Part shown: in pieces, positions 30,691-42,099 of the stretch
Layout: each line of letters begins with the position of its first letter
Numbering within the stretch: the stretch's first letter is position 1
The notes under the pieces: generated by a model
Databases searched by the model: none
Seen by the model: only the letters and a program-made list of their open reading frames with translations
What the model was told of the DNA's origin: nothing
NCBI GenBank assembly: GCA_036365455.1
Contig: JAWQUS010000025.1
Location: 23,720,001-23,784,000 of the forward strand
Length of the DNA stretch: 64,000 nucleotides
DNA from: Macrosoma leucophasiata
Taxonomy: Eukaryota; Arthropoda; Insecta; Lepidoptera; Hedylidae
Direction: 5' to 3'
Made by a program: the position numbers and the translations under genes

Positions 30691-31694
30691 TATCACAAAA
30701 AAATAGGTAGCAATAATAATATATATTAGGTACTTAGCAACAGCAATATGTAATTATATAAAATACTCGTAAAAGTAAAACCTTAGATAAACTTACGTGG
30801 ATAGTAAAAATATGTTAAAAATGCTTAAACACCCCATAACACACTCAAAATAATAATTAAAAAAATAACATAGGTAATAATATAATAATATGTACAAATA
30901 CTTACTTACATATAAGTATTCCATACTCATGTATAATAATAAAGGCGTAAATGTGACAGCCCAATATAGGTAGGTATACCTTATATAACTCATAGACTAG
31001 TATATAATATGCAATAAGACTACTTTATGTAATTCATAGCGATACATATGTAGATATAACATATGAAAGCAACAAATTTCCGTTTATGTGGTAAGGCCTG
31101 TGTTTAAATTATAAATCCTAACAATTTTAAAGTTTTCGTTCCAAGGCATTAAAAAATTTAAAAATTCCAGTAAGATATATTTTATTAAATTGAATACTTA
31201 TAAGGTTATAATATAATAATTGAATATAATAAATAACAACATAATAATTGTATGTAGGTGCGTATCTAGTACCGACATTCCATATTACTTTATTCATTGT
31301 TTCCATAATAAGGACATATAATTATTCTATTAAATAGCTTGAGTGTGCAATATGAAAATAAATGATTAGTAATACTTATTAATAGGGATAAGTATTTACC
31401 AATATAGGTTGTATTCAAAATAGCCGTAACTGTTTTATATGAGCCTTGACTTCTCAACACAAACATACTTAAAAAAAAAAGAACGTAATTACTCTAAAAC
31501 AAAGAGTACAAATAAAAAAGTGCAATCGCGCGCCGGAATTGTTATAGGATAGGTATAATAATATGCACAAACTCTTTCCATATTTAAACTAATAGGAAAT
31601 TAGCCAAAAATTATAGGAATGTCGTTTAGACATCTAACACGTACAGCTTTGAGACCTTCCTCTTTTCTAACATAAATTTTACCATCTCTAGTCC
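30691..31694. other. Very A+T-rich stretch, no gene
   Basis: Low-complexity TATAATAATA-type text with short ORFs only, none credible. Confidence 0.6.
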
Positions 31695-31925
31695 ACTTCG
31701 ATTATCATACCAAATATTTCCCCACATTCACCTATAATCCATTACATATCGGGTCGCAAGTGATCGGACAATTTGCAAACCCGCTCGTTATATCTAATTT
31801 TGGGTGTTCCGCGTTTACGGCCATTACACGGAGCAGCAGCTGTCCGATATAACGAGCGGGTTTGTCAGAATTATCGCAATTTGTCCGATAACTATGTGCG
31901 ACACGACGTACTCCGCATATAAAAT
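31695..31925. repeat. Family D repeat, inverted pair (copy 5)
   Basis: 31695-31795 is family D in the usual orientation up to CCCGCTCGTTATAT. 31800-31925 is the same repeat reversed, from GGGTGTTCCGCGTTTACGG through ATAACGAGCGGGTTTGTCAG to TTGTCCGATAAC. Together they fold back on each other over about 60-70 bp. Confidence 0.75.
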
Positions 31926-32335
31926 AGATTATGTCAAAATTTATAAACACGTAGTTTAAAAAAAATACATAATATTTTAAACATGCCCTAAAAATAGGGA
32001 ACGAAAAATGTGTGTGCGTTGTAACAAACTTTATTTTGCCGAAGCGTACCATGAATACAACGTATTTTCCTATAAATTCTCATTGAGCATATAGAAGTGA
32101 ATATGACTACGTAGCGGCCATTGTGTAAGGCGCCATCTAGTGGGAAATTAAAGAAACAAAATTACTTATCTAGTACGATGAACGAATGACGTTGAATCGC
32201 ACTTACGAAGTTATTATTCTAGTTGCGCTATACTTACAACTTTCCAAAGTAATCGTCCAAACTTCAATTGTTTATAAAAAGTCAATCTCACTTATATCTT
32301 ACAGGAGACTCCTGACGAGTTTTAATTGTAAAGCC
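31926..32335. other. Unassigned A+T-rich sequence
   Basis: Nothing recognised. Confidence 0.4.
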
Positions 32336-32337
32336 CT

Positions 32338-32648
32338 AAGAGCAACACGCGCCACCGGTTGCGGCTGACCAGAGGGGAGTAGCCATATGCAGGCTTTCCT
32401 CTCTGTCAAAGTACAAGCCCAAGTGGTCCTATGCCTGTCGCTTAGATGTTTAAATGTGTGCGTGAAATTGTTTATGTATTTTGTTATAGTCAAGGTGTGA
32501 GTTTCGTAGTAATAAACGATTTTTGTAGTGTGCGAGTGTGTCGCTCGCATTTCCCCCCGCAAAAAATGACAGACTGTTTTGCATCGATAATAAACGCTAT
32601 GGCTACTCCCCCTTAGTCCGCCGCGGCCGGTGGCCCGCGTTGCTCTAT
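32338..32648. mobile_element. Mutator-like MITE, copy with both ends
   Basis: Left AGAGCAACACGCGCCACCGG and right CCGGTGGCCCGCGTTGCTCT. TIRs about 55 bp including GGAGTAGCCAT. Interior TTTTGTTATAGTCAAGGTGT. Flanks GTAAAGCC / GTAATGCC may be a decayed TSD. Confidence 0.82.
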
Positions 32649-32654
32649 CGTAAT

Positions 32655-33310
32655 GCCTATTAAACTTCACCACAATATGGCGCAGTGACGTAAAAGGCTT
32701 TCTTTAAAACATTTCGAGGATGATTTAGACCCGTCAGACATTATGAAGAATATTTAAGTACGATTATTTTTATTTATCCATGAAAAAGTTGGCATTAATA
32801 AACACCCTTTTCTTTCACGTATAATAAACTAATTTGAATGCACCTTCTTATTCCTCTCTTAATAGATTTCTTAATCCTTGCAAAATTGTCATAACTTACA
32901 ATTAATTTTACAACTGGCAGACCAAGGCGATGTAAAAAATGTAAAGAGAAATTCGACAGTTGGGTGAAGGATTTTGGTAGATTAGTAATAGATTGACTGG
33001 GCTACTGCTCCAAAGATGTGGGTTAAGACCGACCCAAAGTCTTATTTCCGTTTGATTTAAAAGATCTGTATAATATCTCATTTATTTAATAAAATATACA
33101 CGTGAAATAAAAAAATAAATAAAACAATATATTATAAAATATATAACCAGCTAGATAACATTCACGCGCATTGTCATCAGTTGTTCTGTCTAGACAAATA
33201 GAATGCATAATGAGATAGTAAGAATAGACGTGAAATATTATTTAATTTACCTCGACTTTCTTCAATCTCGTGTTTTTCATTTTGCTCCCTTGGGCAATAT
33301 ACTAACATCG
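32655..33310. other. Unassigned A+T-rich sequence
   Basis: No gene was seen. Confidence 0.45.
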
Positions 33311-33314
33311 ATCC

Positions 33315-33684
33315 ATTTCATTAATAATGGCAACCCATTCTACGTCCCACTGCTGGGCACGAGTCTCTCCCCTTTTTGGGGGGAGGCCTGGAGCTTACTC
33401 CACCACGCTGCTCCAATGCGGATTGGTGGAGGTGGGCGGGTTAGTGGCCAACCCGCTGTCGGATGTTTTTCGAACCGCCCATAAGGCCCCCTATAAGGTT
33501 TAACGACTGCTATCTATCGATAGCAACCGGGACCGACGGCTTAACGTGCCCTCCGAAGCACGGAAATGCGCATTTCAATTTGCCACAAGTGGTCACCCAT
33601 CACTCTACCCGACCGCGCCCGTAGTGCTTAACCGAGTAGATCGTTTACGATCTACACCAGCCGCTGGGCCATGCGCGCTTCAGA
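33315..33684 (-). repeat. Family G repeat
   Basis: Reverse of the others: starts TTAATAATGGCAACCCATTC, has CCCACTGCTGGGCACGAG, TGCTATCTATCGATAGCAA, and ends GGCCATGCGCGCTTC. Confidence 0.75.
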
Positions 33685-33754
33685 TGGAAATGTAAATAAA
33701 ATAAATAATCAAAAGCTTTTATTGCTTTAAACATGCACCCATGAAACATAAATA

Positions 33755-33970
33755 AAAAACCGGTCAAGTGCGTGTCGGGTTCCGTAGTTATAGATTAAGA
33801 GATGAAAAAAAAAATATTTTTTTTATGGAGTTGTTCGAATTTTTTGAGTAAAATACACTTGACTCTAACGAAAATTTGCACATGATGTTCAGACAATGAA
33901 AAGACAACAACGTTTTCGCAGGTTTACGCGAGCTTCATATTTTACCTATTGTAGAAATTTTATATGCGGA
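33755..33970 (+). repeat. 5' part of the GGTTCCGTA repeat
   Basis: AACCGGTCAAGTGCGTGTCG then GGGTTCCGTAGTTA matches the head of 27345-27957. The downstream part differs, with GTTTTCGCAGGTTTACG that recurs near 50980. Confidence 0.6.
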
Positions 33971-34074
33971 TTTTCTCGTTTATACAATTCATTCTACTTT
34001 CTTTCTATTTTGAAATAAGCATTCAAGTATATTGTTGGTAAGTAGGTAAATACCGGAGCTACCATACTGTTAGT

Positions 34075-34265
34075 AGTCCGTAACGACCACTTGGTTTTAG
34101 GGATATCTATACTCGCTCTGGGACAAATATTTGTATGTCCCACAGATATTTTTTGAGGTAAACTTGTGTATATTGTGCGTAAACGCACAACGGCACTCAA
34201 GACACAACTGAGACTTTGACTTTGAATGTAAATAATAAAATTAAATAAAAAATCTTTAATTTCCA
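34075..34265 (+). repeat. SINE family C
   Basis: Degenerate head, then GGGACAAATATTTGTATGTC, CACAACGGCACTCAAGACAC and an A-rich end. Confidence 0.7.
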
Positions 34266-34559
34266 GATTTACATTAAGAGTTAAAAATTAAAAATTTCCA
34301 TCTTTTATTTTGCCGTATGCATATCCGGAACAGTCATGCACGCTTAAATGTCTTTGCCTTTGGCGGCGTCGTGTGGCGGGTTGCTCACTTCCCTCTAAAA
34401 TGGTCGAGGAGGGCAATGGCTGTCACATGCGTCATACTCGTGAACGGGTGCTGTTGGTGGGGACTGGTCTGTTCTGGTTTGCAGGGGCAACATCACATTT
34501 AGTAGATAGCAGTTTATTTGCATCTATGCTATGGACGTTGACATTATTTGATTTTTCAC
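34266..34559. other. Unassigned sequence with G+C-rich core
   Basis: 34330-34500 is G+C-rich and open in two frames (84 and 61 codons), but neither product is recognisable. It may be part of the LINE-like 3' region downstream. Confidence 0.35.
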
Positions 34560-34922
34560 GATAATCTGTACTAGATTTAAGCTCTCATTTAAAAGAGCTC
34601 TTACTGAGTTTGTTGGGTAGCGGAGTTCTTCTCAGTAGTGACTGCACTTGGAACTCTGCTAAGTGAATAACATTGATCTTGACGAATAAGTTTTTCTTTT
34701 TCTTCATTTATTATCATTGAAGGAATTGAAAAATTTTATGATTATTATGTTTTAACCAAATAGTTTAAATTTTAATTTTTAATTTACTATTAATATATGA
34801 TTTTGCTTTTACTATATGTAATGGTTATTCGCTCTAGGTAGTTTATGATTTATTGACGTTTTGAAAGTATCTGTAAAGATCTATTCGAAATAAAAATATT
34901 TTCTATTCTATTCTATTCTATA
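34560..34922 (+). repeat. LINE-type 3' end with TTCTA pentamer tail
   Basis: Ends GAAATAAAAATATTTTCTA followed by TTCTA repeats (34900-34922). Microsatellite-like tails after AATAAA are typical of some lepidopteran LINEs. Confidence 0.55.
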
Positions 34923-35092
34923 GTGTTGCTGATATAGGTAAACATAATATGTATTTATGTATTTTACTAGAATGAGTTAGAACTTATATCTAATTATGTC
35001 TACGTGCTAATGTTGTTATTATTTATTCTTTCTTTTTACTATTACGTTTTAAAGTAGGTGTGCACTTATTTTTCTACTGGAACCCCTCTCAG

Positions 35093-35200
35093 GTAAGGGC
35101 CTGCAAAGCTTTCCATTTCTCTCGATCTTGGGCTATTTGTTGCCATTTTGGACCAGCGTTTTTTCTTTTCAGATCATCCCATCCAACGAGTGCCTGCCTC
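35093..35200 (-). pseudogene. Non-LTR RT C-terminal fragment
   Basis: The minus-strand frame has GWDDLKRKNAGPKWQQIAQD, REKWKALQ, then a stop. The W-D-D...A-x-x-x-W...A-x-D-R-x-x-W-K pattern is the last conserved block of RTE/CR1-like ORF2 proteins. Confidence 0.8.
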
Positions 35201-36180
35201 TACAGCGTGCGCCCGGATAAAAATGAAACACATCGGAATATAACTAACACTTCTGAATTTTTCATTTGGATTTGTCTAACGTTATTTACTGACTGGCGGC
35301 CCTTCCCGGCTTCGCGCAGGTGCAATGTTATCTAAAGTCTGTTTTTTTTAGCCGCGGACTAAATTGACACATGCAAATGTCAATTTCCAAAATAATGATA
35401 CCAGCATTCTAGTATTAGTGTTGTACGATACCGGTTTTATGAATCGTAACTTTTTACTTTAGCACATAATTTTATTATATTTGGCACTAGACAAATATTT
35501 TAAAAAGTATTACAGATTTAATTTAAATTACTTATTGCACTAAGTAAACACGACAATTATTTATTTGTTGTTGAAGAATACGCAATAACAAGTTTTTAAC
35601 AGGAACTACACAAGAAATAGGTCGATGTACTGTAGATATCAATGCCATAAAAACGAAAATACGGCGCCATTTTGAATACACTCCTACGTGCTTCAACCTT
35701 CGAAATGCGATCTCACGGGCAAAAAACATAATAATGAACGCGTATTTGTACGCGTTCATTATGTACACACCAAAAAGTAAACAGAATCTCCAGCCGAAGA
35801 AAAACGAATGTGTGACTTCGTCTAGTGACTCCTCAGCGCTGGAAAAATTGTATTAAATATTTCCTCATAATTGAAGTTGAGAAAAAAATGTGTACTCTAG
35901 GCCATATTGTCGACGACATTACCGACTGATTTATTATTGAAGTAGGTGATGACTCTGACTCAGGTACGGAGTCATTACCTGATTCTGACCCTTCACGCTC
36001 AATCAGCTGTTCTAATAAAAAATGGCAACTCTTATATGTCGTAATTTGCACTTCCGAGCTTCCGGATTTCCGGACTTCAGATCGGAACTGATTTCTTAAA
36101 AATGTGCATAAAAATATGTAGACCGCTTATCGTGATGATTTCAACGACAATTACTTGCTAAATAAATTGTCTTTATATAA
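35201..36180. other. Unassigned sequence with one hairpin
   Basis: Contains the hairpin 35731-35762. A minus-strand open stretch (35833-36051) is rich in Glu/Ser with SGNDSVPESESSPTS, which looks transposase N-terminus-like, but no neighbour supports it. Confidence 0.4.
35731..35762. repeat. Hairpin ATAATGAACGCGTA / TACGCGTTCATTAT
   Basis: 14-bp perfect arms, 4-nt loop. Confidence 0.88.
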
Positions 36181-36188
36181 TACGAGTA

Positions 36189-37485
36189 GGTTGGGTTAAA
36201 AGTCTTTTCGCATTATAGTATGTAGGAACTTACAAGTTCCTACATACTATTTATTACAATAAAATCTCTTTGGCTGTAGTATTTGTATCTGGCTGGTTTT
36301 GGTATCATTGAAAGTTGAAATTTTAAAAAACATAATTTCAAATTCAAATTAGGCAAATGTGTGATTTTCATTTGTTTTTCGTACTGTCAAGATGAGTGAA
36401 TCTAATGAAGAAATTCGATACATTTTAAAATTTTACTACAAAAAAGGTAAAAATGCAACGCAAGCAGTGAAAAAAATTTGCGATGTTTATGGACCTAGTG
36501 CAGTGTCTGTGAGAGTAGCAAAAATTTGGTTTAAGCGTTTTCAATCCGGAAATTTTGATGTCAAAGATGCACCTCGCTCTGGTCGCCCTATTACGGATAA
36601 AATGGATGCCATTTTTGAAAAAGTGGAGCAAGATCGACATATCAGTAATTACGACGTAGCTGAAGAACTGAGAATTGATCACAAAACAGTTTTGGCGCAT
36701 TTGAAAAAAGCTGGGTACAAAAAAAAAGCTCGATATTTGGGTACCTCACGAGCTCACTGAAAAAAACCTAATGAACCGTGTACTCATTTGTGATTCTTTA
36801 TTACGACGCAATGAAACCGAATCATTTTTGAAGAAGCTGATAACTGGTGATGAAAAGTGGATCACGTACGACAAGAACGTGCAAAAAAGGTCGTGGTCAA
36901 AGGCCGGTCAGGCTTCACAGACTGTGGCGAAACCCGGGTTAACTCGCAATAAGGTGATGTTGTGTGTGTGGTGGGATTGGAAGGGCATTATTCATTATGA
37001 GCTATTACCACCAGGCAAGACTATCGATTCTGAACTCTACTGCGAACAACTGATGAGATTAAAGCAAGAAGTTGAGAGAAAGCGGCCGGAATTGATCAAC
37101 AGAAAGGGTGTGGTGTTTCATCATGATAACGCTAGACCTCACACATCTATAGCCACTCAGCAAAAATTAAGAATGTTAATGCATCCGCCGTATAGTCCTG
37201 ACCTTGCACCTTCAGATTTCCACCTGTTTCGGTCTCTTTTGATTTTTTAATGCAATTTTAGGTTAACATCACGAGAGGACTGCCAAATCCCCTTGTCGCG
37301 GTATTTTGATGAGAAGTCCCAAAATTTTTATAGCAATGGGATCATGATGAGATCCCTACCTACAAGATGGCAAAAGGTTATCGAACAAAATGGTACATAC
37401 ATACTTTAGTTAAATTTAAATAAACTATATTAATAAAAATGTTTTGAATTATCTTAAAAAATGCGAAGAAACTTTTTCCCCAACC
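36189..37485 (+). mobile_element. mariner copy 2, near full length
   Basis: 1297 bp with TA at each side (36187-36188, 37486-37487) and TIRs GGTTGGGTTAAAAGTCTTTT / GGTTGGGGAAAAAGTTTCTT. Size and TIRs are normal for mariner. A local inverted duplication near the left end (36217-36250) is absent from copy 1. Confidence 0.93.
36392..37390 (+). pseudogene. mariner transposase, frameshifted
   Basis: First frame (36392-36760): HTH domain EIRYILKFYYKKGKNATQAV, then SGRPITDKMDA and [20 protein letters not shown] frameshift in an A run near 36720 shifts the reading. The second frame (36771-37250) carries the first catalytic Asp ([13 protein letters not shown]), the second ([13 protein letters not shown]) and the third ([13 protein letters not shown]): a DD34D triad with all three Asp kept. 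Another frameshift near 37235 separates the C-terminal tail (LTSREDCQ). The enzyme is dead, but every domain is recognisable. Confidence 0.92.
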
Positions 37486-37487
37486 TA

Positions 37488-38339
37488 ATATATAAGAATC
37501 TCAAATTTCCAATAAAAAAGTTAAATCACGAAAAAAATGCTTCGAAAAATGCGATCCTTATATAAGATTTTTTTTTTCGATATTAGCTATTGTTGTGGCA
37601 TAAATTAGGAGCAGTTAACGTACTAAGTTGCACTAAATTTCTTTTCATTATTGATTTTTTGTTGTTAATATTGTTCTTTTGTTTTCTGTTTTTGTTACTG
37701 TTATGAAACAATATGCAATTCCTTATATGTCCAAATACGGAAACTTATAAATGGTCTGATGTCATTTTATTAAGATTGTTTGTAAGCAAATAAGACTTTG
37801 TTCTCTTGAATAAAATACAATAAAAATTATTACTGGAAAACGATACTAGATTGTAAATTACGTAAAGTTACGGTAGTGGCACATCACTATTAATTATTCC
37901 CAAAAACCTAGCCACACAGCTTATGTCAATTTAGTCCGTACCGAAAAATAACAGACTGTACCTTAATACTGAAAAAGAAATGTTTTAATTCGGAAATTTC
38001 ACCATAACTTCAAAACCAAACGTCCAATTTTAATCATTCAAAGACTAAATATTATCTACATAAACTGTACTTAGTGATGACATAGTTTATTTTATATAAT
38101 AAACGCGTTTAAATATAGTTAAAAAATTAAATTAAGATTTTAAAATAAAAAAAATGGTTGTTGTGTCTCACTCGACATAAATAGGTATAGTGTGACGCGG
38201 ACTATTTTGTAGATATTTATAAGATCTACAATTAATTGCAACAGTTAATGGTTCTGTCCTTTATAGTTAAGGCAGCGTACGCATAATAAATAACTTTTCT
38301 GGTTGATTATTTACACCTTGTGTCCGAAAAACCCGAATC
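37488..38339. other. A+T-rich stretch, nothing recognised
   Basis: No long ORF or known repeat. Confidence 0.5.
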
Positions 38340-38525
38340 TTCTCATCTCTTCCCTTCTTAAGAAACCCTATTTTTTCCAAAATAAAATATAGCCTTTGTT
38401 ACTTGTGGATAATGTAGCTTTTGAATGGTGAAAGAATTTTTAAAATCGGTCCAGCAGTTTTTGAGCCTTTTCAATACAACCAAACAAACAAAGTTTTTTC
38501 TCTTTAAAATATTAGTGTAGATTGG
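38340..38525 (-). mobile_element. Helitron-like 5' fragment
   Basis: Reverse complement starts CTACACTAATATTTTAAAGA, then AAACTTTGTTTGTTTGGTTG and CCGATTTTAAAAATTCTTTC, a common lepidopteran Helitron 5' pattern. The hairpin/CTAGT end is not present. Confidence 0.55.
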
Positions 38526-39199
38526 AATGATGAATCGTGCTAAAACTTGAGGGTGTTTTTTTATATTCACCTTACTGAACCGGAGTCTTCTAAATTTTTT
38601 TGGTAATGTCAAAGTTTGAACTGAACATAAACTAAATTTAACAGTAACGATAAATATCGGTGCGAAGTGCGGACGGCAAAGCACCGTCATTGAAGCATTA
38701 TAAACTGTCAGGTGTAAATCGGACGTAACAACAAAAGAAAGGAACCAAAACCTCCGTCATTTAGACGTACGGTGACAATACACGCGAGGTTTTTATCTGA
38801 AACTACTGTTTACACACTGCAGCCATAGATCAAGTAACATGCCTGACATTGTTAATAGAAGAGTGATACACGATGTTGTCATGTGAACAATAAGTGCTTG
38901 TCGTGTTTGGAATTCATAAGATTATGAGATATGAAGACATAATTAAATACAAAATGTAGTGTGTTTTTTAGAAAATAAGCTACAAAACATAGATTATACT
39001 GGCCATGACATGTGTGAATCCTGTGAATGCCTCTACATAGTTACATAGTTAACTTTTTTCAGTTAGGTATGGAAAGAAAGAAAGAAAGAAAGAAAGAAAA
39101 ATATTTGTGATATCAGGGCCCAAGACGCAACAGAACATTGTTAAAGAAATAATAATATAAACAAATACACATAATGGACACACACAAAAAAAAAATTCA
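38526..39199. other. Unassigned sequence
   Basis: Holds only a GAAA microsatellite at 39071-39100. Confidence 0.45.
39071..39100 (+). repeat. GAAA microsatellite
   Basis: About seven tandem GAAA units. Confidence 0.95.
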
Positions 39200-39483
39200 T
39201 TTTTTTATTTTATGGAAGTGGCAAACAAGCATGCAGTTTACATTGATGTTAAGTGATGACTGCAGCCTATAGACACCCTCACAAAGACCAAGGTCAAAAT
39301 GCAGATGCGTTACCACTCCTGAGCCCTAAGGTGCTATGCCTCTGTGCCGGAAATTACAGGGCCGTACATTACCACCTGACCGGCACACGATAGTGCTGAA
39401 CACTGCCATTTAGCGGCAAGTATAAAAGGTAATGCGGTGGCGCCTACGCCCGCCAGCTCCGTCACTGGAGCTCTACCAGCAGT
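39200..39483 (-). repeat. Family A repeat, full length
   Basis: T run tail at 39200; head ends CTCTACCAGCAGT. Confidence 0.9.
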
Positions 39484-40445
39484 AAATGAACAAATTTACA
39501 AAAATTAAAAATTACAAATGAACAAAAATGAATAAACAGTTTGTTTTAAAAGCTAGAAAAAAAAAACCTGGTTTAGAAAGTAATAAGTAGTTGTGTCACA
39601 CGGCCGCACTAATAAGGTACCCAGTTCAGTATGGCTCGGTTACATCAACTTGCTAGCAATTACAAAAATAATTAATGCATGGGTTAAGGAAAAAAAAATT
39701 GCCGCATCTGAAAATTGTTCAATGACGTCATAACTTTAACTGATAGCTGTAAAATTAATATTAACTATCTGTCAAATGAACAAACATGTTGGGATTGATG
39801 TGGAGAAGCTGCCTGCAAGAGGTGATGCACTAATTTCAATAAACACTGTATATTTCAGGGTCTCGCATCTGAAGAATTTTTCGAACATCGTTAATTAAAA
39901 GATAAACAGTGAAATTAAAATACAGAAGATAAAATACATACACTATAACACAACATGATATTGCAACGTTTCCAAAAATACACTAAAACATAGTAAATGC
40001 CTGTACATTCGATTTTACTGTTATTTGATTACATTTAAGCTAGTGGAACAGAATTTCGAATGGGTATCGGTATTTCGGCGCTTAGTAGTTACCGGACTAT
40101 AGCTGAAGTTTTTCACATCCGATTAACTAAACTGCTCGTAATCGATTGAGTTTCATGATTAAATATTTTTGTAAAATGTCTATTGAGTTATTCACTTAAA
40201 AAACGAATCCAATACATTAATAAGTTGCCTTATCAATTTGTCGTAGGCGGAACAAAGAGAGGGCGACTCTTGGAGGATAAAGCGGATAGAAGTCACGGCG
40301 CTGATGTCACAACAGAATATCATTGATGAATTCAAAGCACATTAACTTGAATGGATCGAGATCAAAGTTTGAAGAGGCCAAACTTTTTAAGCGGAGAAAT
40401 TTCAGATGAAAGTAATTGAAATACATTCGCCAAATGTTCGCCTAA
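39484..40445. other. Unassigned sequence
   Basis: Mixed-composition DNA without a credible ORF or repeat; one of the longer unique stretches. Confidence 0.45.
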
Positions 40446-40447
40446 GA

Positions 40448-40877
40448 TTTTTATTTAAGTGTCAAACAAGCATGCACACTGATGTTAAGTGATGACTGCA
40501 GCCCATAGACTCCCACACAATGACCAGAGGTCAAAATGGATATGCGTTGCCACTCCTGAGGCCTAAGGTGTTATGCCTCTGTGCCGGAAATTACAGAGCG
40601 ATACATTACCATATTTTTATATTGTAAACGGGACTTAATCGCGTACTATTTTAATCGAAGTATTTACCTCGACACTCGACGTTTTACTCGACGTTTAAGT
40701 CCCGTTTACAATATAAAAATATGAATACAAATCGTGAAAGTTTAAAACAATTAAACGATACATTACCATCTGACCGGAACACGTTAGTGCTGAACACTAC
40801 CATTTAGCGGCAAGTATATTAGGTAATGCGGTGGTGCCTACGCCCGCGAGTGCCGTCACTGGAGCTCTACCACCAGT
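40448..40877 (-). repeat. Family A copy interrupted by a small retroposon
   Basis: Normal copy on both sides of the insertion at 40613-40755. The 14 bases CGATACATTACCAT are duplicated at the joints (40599-40612, 40756-40769). Confidence 0.9.
40613..40755 (+). mobile_element. 143-bp retroposed foldback of unknown origin
   Basis: A 14-bp TSD and an A-rich 3' end (AAAACAATTAAA) indicate LINE-mediated insertion. A 28-bp inverted repeat (40611-40638 against 40695-40722, around TTAAGTCCCGTTTACAATAT) has its first two bases in the TSD. Right of the foldback is an apparently unpaired leader-like piece. Confidence 0.8.
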
Positions 40878-40879
40878 AA

Positions 40880-41140
40880 AAATTTGTAGGTACCAATTCG
40901 TTGACTCGTAAAGTATATTTCAAATGTTTTTTCTTTTTATCTAATTATTTAAAGATAATTTTTAAATGATTGCGCCTTACATACAAAACTTTGTGAATTG
41001 GTAACACAAATTACTACCTTAAAAAACTCAGTCTTATTAGAAATCAAAAAATAAACACACACAACGTTGTTCATTTACCAACCAAAACCAACCATTTGCC
41101 TAACGAGACGTTTCACTCACTTCGTTCCTGATTACAAAAA
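40880..41140. other. Unassigned sequence
   Basis: Nothing recognised. Confidence 0.4.
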
Positions 41141-41143
41141 CAA

Positions 41144-41950
41144 AACAGACAAATGTCCGAGAGCCGCAAACAGTCGGGGTAATGGTGGACCGGCGGCCAT
41201 CAAATTAGTTGCAATTCGTCCACTCTAAAACGTGTAACTTACTACCACTTTTCTGCAACAAAGTCATCTAAGCAATTTTAAGAGCGTAAAAGGATAATCA
41301 ACATTGAATACCATTTCAATTCAAAATTACGACAACTTTGCTATAAATTTATGACTAAGACGATAAATTCACTTACCTACATTTTCCCAACATCTTGAAT
41401 AAAGACAGCGAGTTTAAACATAATCTTGTTAGTAAACAATCCTTTAGGTAAATGGATAGGTAAATGTGTCTATCCATTTACCTAAAGGATCAGATACGAG
41501 GCAGGTGAAAATTACAGAAACAAAACAGTTTGACAAATGTTCGAGAGCTACAAACAATCGGCCTAACGCCCAACCGGCGGCCATCAAATTAATTGCAATT
41601 TGTCCACAAATTACTACCACTTTTATACAGCAAATTTACCTGAGCAATTATAAGAGCGTAAAAGGATAATCAACATTGAATACCATTTTAATTCAAAATT
41701 ACGACAACTTTGATATCAATTTATAACTAAGACGATAAATTCACTTACATTTTCCCAACATCTTAAATAAACACAGCCAGTTTGAAATAATATTGTTCAT
41801 TTACCTATCTATTTACCTAAAGGATCAGATACGAGGCAGGTGAAAATTACAGAAACAAAACAGTTTGACAAATGTCCGAGAGCCGCAAACAATCGGCCTA
41901 ATGGCGGACCGGCGGCCATCAAATTAGTTGCAATTTGTCCACTCGCATAA
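41144..41950 (+). repeat. Tandem array, ~335-385-bp unit, 2.3 copies
   Basis: ACAAATGTCCGAGAGCCGCA (or near variants) starts units at about 41150, 41534 and 41869. Shared later text: CCGGCGGCCATCAAATTA, AGAGCGTAAAAGGATAATCA, AAGACGATAAATTCACTTAC. The first unit contains an extra 20-bp-arm hairpin. Confidence 0.85.
41439..41490. repeat. Hairpin ATCCTTTAGGTAAATGGATA and its complement
   Basis: 20-bp perfect arms (41439-41458, 41471-41490) with a 12-nt loop. The second array unit has only one arm sequence at this place. Confidence 0.9.
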
Positions 41951-42099
41951 TACACCTACGTGATAAGTCGCCGCTTTTAAATGAAAATATTTGCGGTGCC
42001 AACAACAGATGCATGTGATTTGTTTAATGATACGGTACGGTTGCACGCAAATCGATTAGTGTAAGTGAAATTTATTAATAGCGTTTTGTAGTGTGTTGT

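Noticed and set aside
34310..34564. 84-codon ORF
   Set aside because: Unrecognised product in probable LINE 3' DNA; a second frame is also open.
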